DNA of 64,000 nucleotides from assembly GCA_963851385.1 (NCBI GenBank), contig CAWKPE010000028.1, positions 1 through 64,000 on the forward strand, in the 5' to 3' direction. The notes below the pieces were generated by a model. It did no database searches. It was not told the DNA's origin and saw only the letters and a list, made by a program, of their open reading frames with translations. The position numbers and the translations under genes are program-made. Shown here piece after piece: positions 29,306 through 39,587 of this stretch; the first letter of the stretch is position 1; every line of letters begins with the position of its first letter. This stretch comes from CAWEFA01 sp963851385 (GTDB taxonomy: Bacteria; Bacteroidota; Bacteroidia; Bacteroidales; DTGW01).

Positions 29306-31426
29306 TTATTCCTCTTTATAAAATGTACTTATTTCACCTACAATTTTGAATTCAGTTCTCCTGTTTTTTTGTCTTCCTTCAGGATTGTCGGAACCATCGG
29401 GATTTGTGTTAGGCGCAATAGGCATAGTTTCAGCATATCCCTTTGCAACAAGTTTATCAACTGAAATGCCTTTGCCAATAAGATAATTTACAACACTCTC
29501 AGACCTTTTTTGAGAAAGCTTTACATTATATTCATGGCTTCCTGTATTGTCTGTATGAGAACCAATTTCAACAATTGCATTGGGAAATAAATCGAATAAT
29601 GGCATTAACATACTATCAATTGTATTTTTTGCCTGTGATGTAAGCCTAGATTTATCATGCTCGTAATAAATGTTTATACGGACTGTAATTTTCGGCAAGT
29701 AACTTATTTGCGTTTTCCCGATTTTTATAGTATCGGAACAATTAATCCCTATCGTTGATACATTAACCTTTTTATCAAAAAAACCATAGTTTTTAACCAG
29801 AATTTTATATCGTCTGTTCAAATCAAGATCGAAACTGTATTTACCTTCCGAATCTGTTTTGGTTTGATTAACAAGAACTTCTTCACCTTCTTTTTCACCA
29901 GGTATATAAAGTTCTACCGGAGTATTTGGCAGGATGGAATCATCTTTTGGATAAGAAAGTCCAAGATGGTATTTCTCATTTATCCGGTCATAAAAGTCAT
30001 AATCTGTAGCATTTGTAATGAAACCCCAGGATCTGATTTTTGTACATTCGTTTATTTTGTAATAAAATATATCATCGCAACAGCTTCCATTATCCATTGA
30101 TAAAGAACCTGGCCTGTTCGATGTAAAAAATCCTTCTTTATTATTTTTGAAAATAGTAAAATAATAGTCGTCATAAGACGAATTTATAGGTTTAGGCAAT
30201 GGAACGGCATCGGACCATTTTCTTTTGTAACCAACGGATTTATAAATATCATAACCTCCCAAACCATTTCTTCCGGTAGAACTGAAATACATTGTACTAT
30301 TTTGCATGTCTAAAAAGGGACAGCATTCATTACCGGGACTATTAACCCCCTTATCCAGATCGTGAGGTTCTTTATAATTGCCGGTTTTGTGATCATATTC
30401 AGTGTACCAAATATCCAGGCCACCTTTTCCTTCAGGCCTGTCTGAAACAAAATACAGAATATCGTCACCGGTTTTTAAATTTTTTCCTAATGCAGGTTGA
30501 GTACTTGTATAATCTTCATCATTTACAGGATAAGGCAATTTTTCAGGTTCCTGCCATTCATCATTTAGTTTATGACTGACGTAAATTTCTGAAATAAGCT
30601 TATTCTTCCAATTTTTGACCGTACGTGTGAAATACAATCGCAATCCGTCATCAGAAAGTACTGGGTTTCCAGTATTATAGCCCGGATTGTTAATTACTCC
30701 CTCCATCGGCCCTAAAGATTGCCATTGACCATTAATTTTTTCAGCCTTGAAGATTTGCCTTACCGAAATATTTTGTTTCGATGAATCATGCATGTAAGAG
30801 CCATACAAAAAATTATTTTCATCAACCGGGAAAGGGCTGAATTCGATATTGCGCTTATTGATTGATGTTCCCAAATGTGTAATGGTAATTTTTTTATTTG
30901 TATCCTGGTTGTTTTTTGCCCATTCAGAACTTTCAATATATATTCCTGCCATTTTCCAGTAATCATTGTGATTTCTCTTTTTACGATAAACTTTTTTAAA
31001 CTTGGTAAAACTTTCAATAGCCATGTTATAATCTTCAAGGTTCATGCAGACAACTCCTTTGAAATAATATGAAAGCGGGTATTTTGAAGATTTGATATTC
31101 AAAACAGTATCATAATACTGTCTGGCCTTTGAATAGTTCCTGGTCAGAAAATACAAAGAAGCCAAGCGATAATTTGATTTTATGTCTTTATTTTTATAAT
31201 GCAAATACTTGCTATAATAATCAATAGCATTATAAATATCGCCATCTTTATCACATTGCTTTGCTTTTGCTTTATATGTTTTTATTACTGTTTTAATAGA
31301 ATCATTCGCATACAAATTTGAATGTATACAATTAAAAATAAAAAAAAACGATAATATAAAAAGATGAAATTTTCTGCGAAAACATCCTGATTTATTAAGT
31401 AAAAAGTATTTTATTGAGCAGCGCAT
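29306..31426 (-). CDS. PorE-like OmpA-family protein (TPR, PD40 propeller, CRD, OmpA)
   Basis: The 706 residues have a signal region (to about residue 40), TPR helices (about 45-150), PD40/WD40-like propeller blades (about 190-450; for example DDGLRLYFTRT, DDILYFVSDRPEGKGGLDIW, STMYFSSTGRNGLGGYDIY), and a carboxypeptidase-regulatory-like beta domain (VNQTKTDSEGKYSFDL). The C-terminal OmpA peptidoglycan-binding domain shows IEIGSHTDNTGSHEYN at the core and RQKNRRTEFKI at the end. This order is that of PorE, the T9SS protein linking the secretion complex to the cell wall. It forms one minus-strand unit with the PorP/SprF at 32045, separated by the GxxExxY gene. Confidence 0.88.
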   Translation of the reverse strand: MRCSIKYFLLNKSGCFRRKFHLFILSFFFIFNCIHSNLYANDSIKTVIKTYKAKAKQCDKDGDIYNAIDYYSKYLHYKNKDIKSNYRLASLYFLTRNYSKARQYYDTVLNIKSSKYPLSYYFKGVVCMNLEDYNMAIESFTKFKKVYRKKRNHNDYWKMAGIYIESSEWAKNNQDTNKKITITHLGTSINKRNIEFSPFPVDENNFLYGSYMHDSSKQNISVRQIFKAEKINGQWQSLGPMEGVINNPGYNTGNPVLSDDGLRLYFTRTVKNWKNKLISEIYVSHKLNDEWQEPEKLPYPVNDEDYTSTQPALGKNLKTGDDILYFVSDRPEGKGGLDIWYTEYDHKTGNYKEPHDLDKGVNSPGNECCPFLDMQNSTMYFSSTGRNGLGGYDIYKSVGYKRKWSDAVPLPKPINSSYDDYYFTIFKNNKEGFFTSNRPGSLSMDNGSCCDDIFYYKINECTKIRSWGFITNATDYDFYDRINEKYHLGLSYPKDDSILPNTPVELYIPGEKEGEEVLVNQTKTDSEGKYSFDLDLNRRYKILVKNYGFFDKKVNVSTIGINCSDTIKIGKTQISYLPKITVRINIYYEHDKSRLTSQAKNTIDSMLMPLFDLFPNAIVEIGSHTDNTGSHEYNVKLSQKRSESVVNYLIGKGISVDKLVAKGYAETMPIAPNTNPDGSDNPEGRQKNRRTEFKIVGEISTFYKEE

Positions 31427-31503
31427 TCTAATCTACCTGTTATTTGCAAAAATAAATTTAATAAAATATCTGAATCCTTTAGCGAATGTGCCATATATAA
31501 TTA

Positions 31504-31980
31504 TTAACCACAGAGTTTCACAAAGTATCATAAAGTTTCTAAAAATCTTAGTCAATATATCAGTTTGCTAGACGTTTGATTCCATTCTTAAGAGAGGAAA
31601 CATTAAAATTGATCAACAAACCAATTTTGCAACCTGACAATTTTAAATAAGTTAATACATGTGCAATATACACATTTGATAATGCTTCAACAGATTTAAT
31701 TTCGATAATTACGGCTTTCTCAATCAACAAATCAATTCGATAACCTGCATCTAATTTAAGTTCTTTATAAATCAAAGGTAAAGGTTTCTGTTTTTCAACT
31801 TTTAAATCTGACTGCTGTAATTCATAATAAAGACATTCTTCATAAGCACTTTCCAATAAACCAGGACCAACTGCAGTGTGAACAGAATATGCACATTTTA
31901 ATATTTTTGCTGCATGTTGATTTATCTCCTCTTCTAACATATTATTTATTGACAAAAACTCATTTAAACTCTGTGGTTAA
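31504..31980. repeat. Perfect 15-bp inverted repeat bracketing the GxxExxY gene
   Basis: TTAACCACAGAGTTT at 31504-31518 and its exact reverse complement at 31966-31980 enclose the whole GxxExxY gene (31560-31955). The arrangement looks like the ends of a small inserted cassette. No target-site duplication could be identified with confidence. Confidence 0.7.
31560..31955 (-). CDS. GxxExxY protein (PD-(D/E)xK nuclease-like)
   Basis: The 131 residues match the GxxExxY family, named for the motif in VHTAVGPGLLESAYEECLYYEL. Further hallmarks are YRIDLLIEKAVIIEIKSVEALS, containing the D...E-x-K arrangement of the PD-(D/E)xK nuclease fold, and HVLTYLKLSGCKIGLLINF. The cellular role of the family is not established; nuclease or nucleic-acid-binding activity is inferred from the fold. 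It interrupts a PorP/SprF-OmpA unit and is flanked by a perfect 15-bp inverted repeat, so it is probably an insertion. Confidence 0.88.
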   Translation of the reverse strand: MSINNMLEEEINQHAAKILKCAYSVHTAVGPGLLESAYEECLYYELQQSDLKVEKQKPLPLIYKELKLDAGYRIDLLIEKAVIIEIKSVEALSNVYIAHVLTYLKLSGCKIGLLINFNVSSLKNGIKRLAN

Positions 31981-32044
31981 AATATTATCTATAAAATTCA
32001 CATAATATTTTTTTACAAAAAGTCATTCGCTATCATTAAATTAT

Positions 32045-33109
32045 TTAATAAATACTACAAGGTTCTACGACAGATTTTGCACTGCTTCCAGAACCAGTAT
32101 ATATAAGTGAAATTTCGAATGCACCGTTAAAGTTTGTTGCCTGGTGCAGCGAAGACACATTTATATCATAACTAATACCCACATCCAATTTCGAAAACTT
32201 AACTCCTCCACCAATAATAATTGCATCAATATTTCTTTCGGGATTTAACCTGTAAAGATTAATGGCGTAAAGCTTTTTAACCGGTATAAAAAAATTATCA
32301 GGACTGTACCCTCCTACTGCACCTATTAAAAATTCCCTGGCACCGGGAGTATGGCTGAATAATAAACATGGTGTCAAATCGTATTTTGCAATAATTGGCA
32401 AAGTAATTTGTGAATGAAATGTATATTTTATGGGCATACGACTTGAATCGTTATTGCTCATAAAAGACTCTACCGGCCTGTTAATATGCTCAATTGAGAT
32501 ACCGGCAACAGGTAAAGCATTTTTTATATGCGCCTGCCACAGAAAACCAATATTGAGATCAAAATAATAATTATTGTCAAGAAGATTATTTTCCTGGCTG
32601 GGTAAATTTGGATCAAACCTTGAATTCGCTGGATCATACTGGGAGCCAAAAGTTATCCCGTTAGCGCTAAAATGATCATATGCCAACCCCGGTTGAATAC
32701 CAATTACAAACTGATGATTCTTGTAAAATTTTGAAAAACTTAAAGATAAAAACACCTTATCGGCAGTAAGACTATTACCAGAAGACTGATCGTGAAGAAT
32801 AAGACCGCCTATTCCAATTAATTGATTACTTATTACAAGTTTTTTATCAATAGCTGTGTAAAATGTATTGAACGGCACTCCAATACTGGCCCATTGGTTG
32901 CGGTAATCGGATGTTACTCTCAATTGTCCGTCAAATATACCCGTGTTGGCAGGATTTGTTATTACAGGAGTAGATAATATCTGAGAAAAGTGAATATCCT
33001 GTGCATAAATGCTATTTCTAAAAAAAAATAAAGAGACTATAACAATTATTATTACATTTAAGCCTGTAAACTTCGAAATAACTTTATTATTTAAATTGTA
33101 AATTGACAT
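32045..33109 (-). CDS. PorP/SprF-family type IX secretion outer-membrane protein, copy C
   Basis: The 354-residue protein has a signal peptide ending IYAQ followed by the classical PorP/SprF start DIHFSQILSTPVITNPANTG. Typical segments are VTSDYRNQWASIGVPFNTF and a C-terminus near PCSIY, as in many family members. It is closer to the standard family than copies A and B, which begin with NPAITGRDKSP. It is divergent from the giant PKD protein, with only 13 bases between the two start codons, and precedes the PorE-like OmpA gene. The three most likely form one secretion or anchoring set. Confidence 0.9.
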   Translation of the reverse strand: MSIYNLNNKVISKFTGLNVIIIVIVSLFFFRNSIYAQDIHFSQILSTPVITNPANTGIFDGQLRVTSDYRNQWASIGVPFNTFYTAIDKKLVISNQLIGIGGLILHDQSSGNSLTADKVFLSLSFSKFYKNHQFVIGIQPGLAYDHFSANGITFGSQYDPANSRFDPNLPSQENNLLDNNYYFDLNIGFLWQAHIKNALPVAGISIEHINRPVESFMSNNDSSRMPIKYTFHSQITLPIIAKYDLTPCLLFSHTPGAREFLIGAVGGYSPDNFFIPVKKLYAINLYRLNPERNIDAIIIGGGVKFSKLDVGISYDINVSSLHQATNFNGAFEISLIYTGSGSSAKSVVEPCSIY

Positions 33110-33122
33110 CGGTAGCTAGCAA

Positions 33123-36100
33123 ATGACTTCAATATTACAATATTTTATAAAAAGAATCAAATTCGCCTGCTGCTTAATTGGAATTCTTTTGCAGATTTCA
33201 ATAATAGATTGCTATTGCCTTACAGCTAAATTTAGTGTGGAGATGAAGGGTCCTTGTGTTCCCGCCGTAGCAATTATAACAAATGAGTCGTCACAAGGTA
33301 CAGGAATTACTTACCAATGGAATTTCGGTCAGGGAGCCATCACATACGTATCTGCACCAGTTCTTGAAGAAGTTTATACAACTCCCGGCCATTATGTTAT
33401 TAAGTTGACTGTCATTAATGGAAGTCTGAGAGACAGCACTTCTGATTCTATTGATGTATCAATTGGACCCATTGCCAAGTTTACTGTTGATGCAACCCAG
33501 GGATGTGCACCTTTTAAAGTAAATTTCAAAAATACTTCTACAAGTATTAATGGATTTAAAGATGTTTTATGGGATTTCAGAAATGGTGATGTACTTAACG
33601 GTAATAATGTAAGCTATACTTATGTTCAGCCGGGAAATTATGACGTATTACTGACTGTTACTGACAATAATGGTTGCAAAGATTATATAGAATCTAAAAG
33701 CCTTATAATGGTTACAAATAGACCGGTAGCCAATTTTACTGCAAGCGATACCTTTGCCTGCGAGCCACCTTTAAATGTCTCTTTTTTTAATAAATCAACC
33801 GGGCAACCAAGCCTCAAATATTATTGGAATTTTGGCAATGGAACCCATTCAACAGATATAAATAAATCTGTCGACTATACCAGTAATGGAAATTATGATG
33901 TAAAACTGACCGTAACTGACGCATTCGGTTGCACCGATTCAATTACCAAAAGTTCATTTATAAAAATCGGCAAAGTTGCAGGTAGAATTTATGCAAGATA
34001 TGAAGATGGCCGGAATGCAAGCACAGCATTATTATGTCCCGGAAAAATTACATTTTGGTTTTCGCTGGCTGGCCAAACAGATTATACCTGGCAGGTTCAT
34101 TATAAAAATACTACCCTGTTCTTTTATGGCAGTAATGAATTTACGTTACAAGCTGATTCAGGTAATGTAAGTATTAAACTGGTTTATGGCAAACTTTCGG
34201 ATTGTGCCGACAGTATAAGCACAACGTACCTGATTGATTATTTAAAAGCTGATTTTTCAATAAATGATACAACAGGTTGTGAACTTCCACATATTACAAA
34301 TTTGATAAACTTGTCAAAAAATGCTGTTACTTATAACTGGAATTTACCTTTTGATTCCATTTCGCATAGTAAAAACATTTCTTATACTATTCCAAAAAAA
34401 CTAACCTATGCTCAGATGTACAGTCATAATTCTATTCAAATGAATTTTGACTTCACTCTCACTGCAATAAATTCTGATGGTTGCAGGGATTCCATTACCA
34501 AAACAGTGAATATTCATTTACCGGTGGCACGATTTATGCCCGATAAATCATCGGGTTGCTTGCCTCTTGCAGTGACTTTTTCGGACAGCAGTCACTCCGA
34601 TTTACCTATAGAGAAATGGATATATAAATTTGGAAACGATTCAGTAATAAGTTTAAACAGAAATCCGGTTACTTATACATTTAGCAATCCCGGCGAATAC
34701 AAAGCTATTTTGATTATCAAAACAGATCAGAATTGCATAGATACTTCAGATAATGTATTAATTAAAGTTGGGGAAAAGTTATTACCTGATTTCAGTGTGT
34801 CCCCTTCAAATGTTTGCAATAGTGATACAATAACACTAACCGGACAATCAAATTTTAAGGATAGTGTAGATTACTGGAATTACTCTTGTCCCGGTGTTTT
34901 CAATACAGGTTCTGGTAAAAATTCTGATGCATTGGCATTCATCCATGCTGATACCAGCGGTGCTAAAAATATTAAACTCGAAGTCGATTATAATGGTTGT
35001 ATTTCAGATACTGTAAAAAAAAATATATTTACTGTAAACGGACCTAATGGTTCCTTTTATGATTCTCTTAGTTGTGACAGTCCTTTGTTTTATACTTTTA
35101 TTTCTAAAATTAAACCAGTAACTTCTCTGGCATGGAACATTGATACCATAGCAATTAATAATAAAGATTCAGTAACTTATCTCTTTACACATTCCGGTAA
35201 TTATAATGTTAAACTTACTGCAGTAGATAACGTTTCACATTGTACATTGATAAGAAACAAAATAATAACTGTAAGACTAGTTAAGGCCGATTATAATATT
35301 AATCCAATATATTGTCTTGGCGATTCAATTAATTTTAATGCAATTAAATCTGCCGATTATATCAGCCATTGCTACAATGAAGGTTTTCTATGGAACTTTA
35401 ATGACAACTCTCCTCCGAGAAGAACTTATATGCCACAATATATATATACATATAAAAATAGAGGTAGTTATCATCCTTTGCTTACCGTATTAGCAGACAA
35501 CGGTTGCACTGATACATTAAGCAGGTTTGTCAAAATTCAGCAACCAACACCAACATTTACCATAGACAAAAATAAAGGATGTGTACCTCAAATAGATGTG
35601 ACTTTTATTAATACTTCAATTGACAGCTCAATAACAGGATGGACATGGTTATTCGGAGATACTGCTACTAATTACAATAGCAAATCTATTGTACATTCTT
35701 ATATAAACAATACTAGTAAAGATTATACTGCAGGTTTGAGAGTTGTTGACAATTATGGATGTAGTGTAACTACTTATAAGACTATATCGCTTGTTAAAGT
35801 ATCTGCCGATTTCCAGGCAATTGATAATGCTTTGTGTTTAGGAGATGATGCAAGTTTTATTATTAGTGCTAAGAATTTAGGTCGGTATAAATGGTACTTT
35901 GGTGATGGTGATACTTCAAATAATAACAACACCCATACATATCTTACTGCAGGTAATTTTGATGTAGCGTTAGTTGCATATTTAGGAATGTGTAAAGATT
36001 CTGTTATGAAAAGCAAATATATTAGCGTAGAAAAAGCGGATGCAGGTTACCTGGTAAGTGATAGTTTATTTAAATGTTATCCTGCAACAGTAAATTTCAC

Positions 36101-37523
36101 GCATACAGGTGCAAGCAGCAACATAGTTGACGGAACCTGGGCATTTGGAAATGGAGCCCATAGTAACACGTACAGCAACACAGCACAATATACTTACACT
36201 AGTACAGGAACTTACAATACGTCTTTATGGATAAAAACACTAAACAATTGCCAGGCAACTGCCTCAAAAAAAATATATATTACTGGTCCTGTTGCAACAT
36301 TTGATTTTTCACCAAAGCAAATATGTTATGGCGGCCAGGTAAGTTTTCACATTGATCAAACTCAAAATGTCAGTGAAACAAGATGGTTGTTTGGAGATGG
36401 TGAAACTTCAGATTTGGCATCTCCAACTCATAATTATTTTGCCCGCGGCTATGTTGTGCCGGCACTTTGGGTTAAGAACAACGATTGTGAAACAACTATA
36501 ATTACGGATAGTATAATGATTTCGAGATTGACTGTAGACTTCAATTTTAAGGATAATAAATCTTCATTATGCCTGGGACAGGAACTCATAGCTAATAATC
36601 TTTCTCGTAATTTAAGCAGTTCTGTTTGGAAGATAAATGATGTTATTAGTTCAAACAGGGCACAACTCACGGACATTTACCCAGATCATCTAGGTGAATA
36701 CAATGTTAAACTTGTAGTGACAGACAATTACAATTGTCATGATTCTATAACAAAGAATTTGGTAGTAATTCCCATACCCAATTATAAAATAACCGGGGAC
36801 ACATCAATTTGTAAAGGAGATTCTACAAAGCTTTCCGTGACATCTAATCCCCTTTGGAGCATTAGCTGGTCACCTGCCAGCAGTCTAAACAACTCTACAT
36901 CTTTCAATCCAGAAGCTAAACCGGATATTAATACAAAATACATTGCTTTTGTTACCGATACCAATGGATGTTCAGCAAGTGACAGTATCTATATTTTTGT
37001 AAAACAACCTTCGAGCCTAATTTTTATCCCTAACGGAGATACCTCAATTAATATTGGAGAAAGAATACAACTTCATATTATATCTAATAGTGGAAAAACT
37101 ACATATTCATGGTCACCATTTTATAATATTTCTTGTTTGTATTGCAATAATCCATTTGTATCTCCGGAGCATGATATTACATATAAGGCTATCATAAAAG
37201 ATGAATGTTTTGTAACAACCAAAGAATTCAACATAAAGGTTATAATAAATTATTTCCTGGAAGCACCAAAAGCGTTTACACCTAATGGAGATACTCACAA
37301 CGACAAGTTTCTGTTTGAATCAAAAAACATAAAAACATTTAATCTGAAAATATTCAACCGCTGGGGTAATATCGTTTTCGAAACCGATGATCTACTGGAA
37401 GGCTGGGATGGAACCTGCAACGGGAAAATGCAGAACATAGACACTTACACTTATATAGTAAAAGCAGAAACCGGTTCGGGTTATAAGTTTGAAAAGAAAG
37501 GGAGTCTTCTGTTGCTGAAGTAG
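33123..37523 (+). CDS. Giant PKD-repeat surface protein with T9SS type B sorting domain
   Basis: The 1466 residues contain a signal peptide (to about residue 35), then about thirteen PKD-like domains. Typical units are AKFTVDATQGCAPFKVNFKN and PGNYDVLLTVTDNNGCKD, most with a conserved Cys pair. Two further Ig-like units follow (ITGDTSICKGDSTKLSV; SCLYCNNPFVSPE), then the type B CTD (APKAFTPNGDTHNDKFLF; LKIFNRWGNIVFETDDLLEG; GSLLLLK). It is expected to be an extended, disulfide-rich surface fibre or adhesin exported by T9SS and held by the divergent PorP/SprF at 32045. The predicted start lies 13 bases from that gene's start. Confidence 0.92.
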   Translation: MTSILQYFIKRIKFACCLIGILLQISIIDCYCLTAKFSVEMKGPCVPAVAIITNESSQGTGITYQWNFGQGAITYVSAPVLEEVYTTPGHYVIKLTVINGSLRDSTSDSIDVSIGPIAKFTVDATQGCAPFKVNFKNTSTSINGFKDVLWDFRNGDVLNGNNVSYTYVQPGNYDVLLTVTDNNGCKDYIESKSLIMVTNRPVANFTASDTFACEPPLNVSFFNKSTGQPSLKYYWNFGNGTHSTDINKSVDYTSNGNYDVKLTVTDAFGCTDSITKSSFIKIGKVAGRIYARYEDGRNASTALLCPGKITFWFSLAGQTDYTWQVHYKNTTLFFYGSNEFTLQADSGNVSIKLVYGKLSDCADSISTTYLIDYLKADFSINDTTGCELPHITNLINLSKNAVTYNWNLPFDSISHSKNISYTIPKKLTYAQMYSHNSIQMNFDFTLTAINSDGCRDSITKTVNIHLPVARFMPDKSSGCLPLAVTFSDSSHSDLPIEKWIYKFGNDSVISLNRNPVTYTFSNPGEYKAILIIKTDQNCIDTSDNVLIKVGEKLLPDFSVSPSNVCNSDTITLTGQSNFKDSVDYWNYSCPGVFNTGSGKNSDALAFIHADTSGAKNIKLEVDYNGCISDTVKKNIFTVNGPNGSFYDSLSCDSPLFYTFISKIKPVTSLAWNIDTIAINNKDSVTYLFTHSGNYNVKLTAVDNVSHCTLIRNKIITVRLVKADYNINPIYCLGDSINFNAIKSADYISHCYNEGFLWNFNDNSPPRRTYMPQYIYTYKNRGSYHPLLTVLADNGCTDTLSRFVKIQQPTPTFTIDKNKGCVPQIDVTFINTSIDSSITGWTWLFGDTATNYNSKSIVHSYINNTSKDYTAGLRVVDNYGCSVTTYKTISLVKVSADFQAIDNALCLGDDASFIISAKNLGRYKWYFGDGDTSNNNNTHTYLTAGNFDVALVAYLGMCKDSVMKSKYISVEKADAGYLVSDSLFKCYPATVNFTHTGASSNIVDGTWAFGNGAHSNTYSNTAQYTYTSTGTYNTSLWIKTLNNCQATASKKIYITGPVATFDFSPKQICYGGQVSFHIDQTQNVSETRWLFGDGETSDLASPTHNYFARGYVVPALWVKNNDCETTIITDSIMISRLTVDFNFKDNKSSLCLGQELIANNLSRNLSSSVWKINDVISSNRAQLTDIYPDHLGEYNVKLVVTDNYNCHDSITKNLVVIPIPNYKITGDTSICKGDSTKLSVTSNPLWSISWSPASSLNNSTSFNPEAKPDINTKYIAFVTDTNGCSASDSIYIFVKQPSSLIFIPNGDTSINIGERIQLHIISNSGKTTYSWSPFYNISCLYCNNPFVSPEHDITYKAIIKDECFVTTKEFNIKVIINYFLEAPKAFTPNGDTHNDKFLFESKNIKTFNLKIFNRWGNIVFETDDLLEGWDGTCNGKMQNIDTYTYIVKAETGSGYKFEKKGSLLLLK

Positions 37524-37640
37524 AGGATGTAAGATAACGGTGACATAAAATAACAACAGATACTTAATATCTAAAATCTGCTTAAATCAATAATTATTTT
37601 TGATGCCACAGGAAAAGAATTTAATTTTAATAAAAATACT

Positions 37641-37657
37641 AACGTACGGCATACGTT
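37641..37657. promoter_or_regulatory. Palindrome upstream of the glycosidase gene
   Basis: AACGTA-CGGCA-TACGTT is a perfect 6-bp inverted repeat 13 bases before the ATG at 37671. It could be an operator or a leader hairpin; no factor is known. Confidence 0.3.
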
Positions 37658-37670
37658 ATAAAATAATAAA

Positions 37671-39527
37671 ATGAAAAAATCACAAACTCTATTATTGATA
37701 ATATTTTTAATAATGTCTGGGTATGCGGGTATTTCACAATCTAAAAATACCTTCATGACCAATAACGTGTTTCAGTCATCATTTATAAATCCTCAAAGCG
37801 TCACAAAAGTTGGAAAAAGTCATTATTTTATTGACTTTGGCAAAGATGCTTTCGGTACTTTAGTCCTGATTTTAAAATCTCCTTTAACTGATACACTCAT
37901 AATTCAATTGGGAGAAAAAACTATTAAAGCCAATACAATAGATAGAGAACCAGGTGGTACTATTCGATATCAAAAAGTGAGATTGTCTGATATTCCTATA
38001 AAAATAGAATATACTATTAAACTTCAGCCTGATAAAAGGAACACCAATCCACCGGCTGTCGCTTTACCAGATTCATTTGGTGTAATTATGCCTTTTCGTT
38101 ATTGTGAATTGGAAAATTTGAAAATACCGATAAACGATATTACTATCAAACAAAAAGTCTTTAATTATCGGTTTAACGACAATTCCAGTGATTTTGTATG
38201 TTCCGATACAATATTAAATAATGTATGGAGTTTATGTAAACACACCATAAAAGCAACTAGTTTTTGCGGGTTATATATTGATGGAGATTGTGAACGAACT
38301 CCATATGAGGCAGACGCTTTAATTAACCAATTAAGTCATTATTGTGTAGATAATGAATATTCCATGGCACAAAGAACTAATGAGTACTTTATTAATAATC
38401 CAACATGGCCAACTGAATGGATTTTGCACACTGTATTGTTATTTTATTACGACTTTTTATATACCGGAAATATAGAATCTATTTCAAATAATTATGAAGC
38501 CTTAAAGTATAAAACTTTAGTTGATTTAGAACGGGAAGACGGTTTGATCAGTTCCAAATCAGAAAAAGTTACAGATGAATTGATGAAAAAATTAGGTTTT
38601 AAGGATACTAAACAAAGAATTTGCGATATTGTAGACTGGCCTCCTGCCCAAAGTGAAACCACCTGGAAACTTGCAACGAAAGAAGGTGAACGCGACGGAT
38701 ATGAAATGGTAGCAGTTAACACGGTTGTTAATTCATTTCATTATTTCAATTTAAAACTTATGGCCGAAATAGCTGGTTATTTGGGAAAAAAGGAAGACTC
38801 GATATTTTTTTATAAAAAGTCAATTTTGGTAAAAGAAGCTATTAATGAAAAATTAATTGATAAAAATATAGGCATATATGTGGATGGCGAAAACTCAAAA
38901 CATTCGTCTTTACATGCTAATATGTTTCCTTTGGCGTTTGGAATAGTATTAGACAAGTATCTAAAAACTGTAATTTCTTTCATTAAATCAAGAGGAATAG
39001 CCTGCAGTGTTTATGGCGCACAATATTTATTAGAAGGATTATATAAGCAAGGTGAAGCAAATTATGCTCTTAATTTAATGACTTCGACAAGCGACCGTAG
39101 CTGGTGGAATATGATAAAGGTGGGATCAACCTTGACTCTTGAAGCTTGGGACATGAAATACAAGCCAAATTCGGATTGGAACCACGCATGGGGAACAGCT
39201 CCTGCAAATATTATAACTCGATACATGTGGGACATTATGCCTGTAATACCTGGATTTACTAAAGTTCAAATAAAACCACAGCTTAGCAATCTGACGTCCA
39301 GTAAAATTAAAGTGCCAACTATAAAAGGAACTATAATAGCTGAATATAAAGTAATCAACGATAAAAATAAACTGTTTGTAATTGAATTACCAAAAAATAT
39401 GAAAGGAGATTTAGTATTGTCGAATGATAATAATTTAAAAATCTTTCTGAATAAAAAAGAAATTAAAACAAATCAAAGCTCTGTACCTTTAAGTTCAGGT
39501 TCTAACGAAATTGAATTAAAACAATAA
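37671..39527 (+). CDS. GH78-like (alpha-L-rhamnosidase-type) secreted glycosidase
   Basis: The 618 residues have a signal peptide (MKKSQTLLLIIFLIMSGYAG...SQ), a beta-sandwich part (about 30-170), and an (alpha/alpha)6-type catalytic domain. The latter holds GLYIDGDCERTPYEADALIN, which aligns with the acid-bearing region of GH78, and later SWWNMIKVGSTLTLEAWD and WNHAWGTAPANIITRYMWDI. A C-terminal beta domain typical of bacterial rhamnosidases follows (PGFTKVQIKPQL). It is shorter than most GH78 enzymes, lacking extra N-terminal modules. The substrate is uncertain: rhamnoside is the best guess. No sugar locus adjoins it. Confidence 0.75.
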   Translation: MKKSQTLLLIIFLIMSGYAGISQSKNTFMTNNVFQSSFINPQSVTKVGKSHYFIDFGKDAFGTLVLILKSPLTDTLIIQLGEKTIKANTIDREPGGTIRYQKVRLSDIPIKIEYTIKLQPDKRNTNPPAVALPDSFGVIMPFRYCELENLKIPINDITIKQKVFNYRFNDNSSDFVCSDTILNNVWSLCKHTIKATSFCGLYIDGDCERTPYEADALINQLSHYCVDNEYSMAQRTNEYFINNPTWPTEWILHTVLLFYYDFLYTGNIESISNNYEALKYKTLVDLEREDGLISSKSEKVTDELMKKLGFKDTKQRICDIVDWPPAQSETTWKLATKEGERDGYEMVAVNTVVNSFHYFNLKLMAEIAGYLGKKEDSIFFYKKSILVKEAINEKLIDKNIGIYVDGENSKHSSLHANMFPLAFGIVLDKYLKTVISFIKSRGIACSVYGAQYLLEGLYKQGEANYALNLMTSTSDRSWWNMIKVGSTLTLEAWDMKYKPNSDWNHAWGTAPANIITRYMWDIMPVIPGFTKVQIKPQLSNLTSSKIKVPTIKGTIIAEYKVINDKNKLFVIELPKNMKGDLVLSNDNNLKIFLNKKEIKTNQSSVPLSSGSNEIELKQ

Positions 39528-39587
39528 ACAGGCGATAACAAGCGTAATAATACAAAAAAATATTAAGTTAACGTTTAATAAAGTGGC

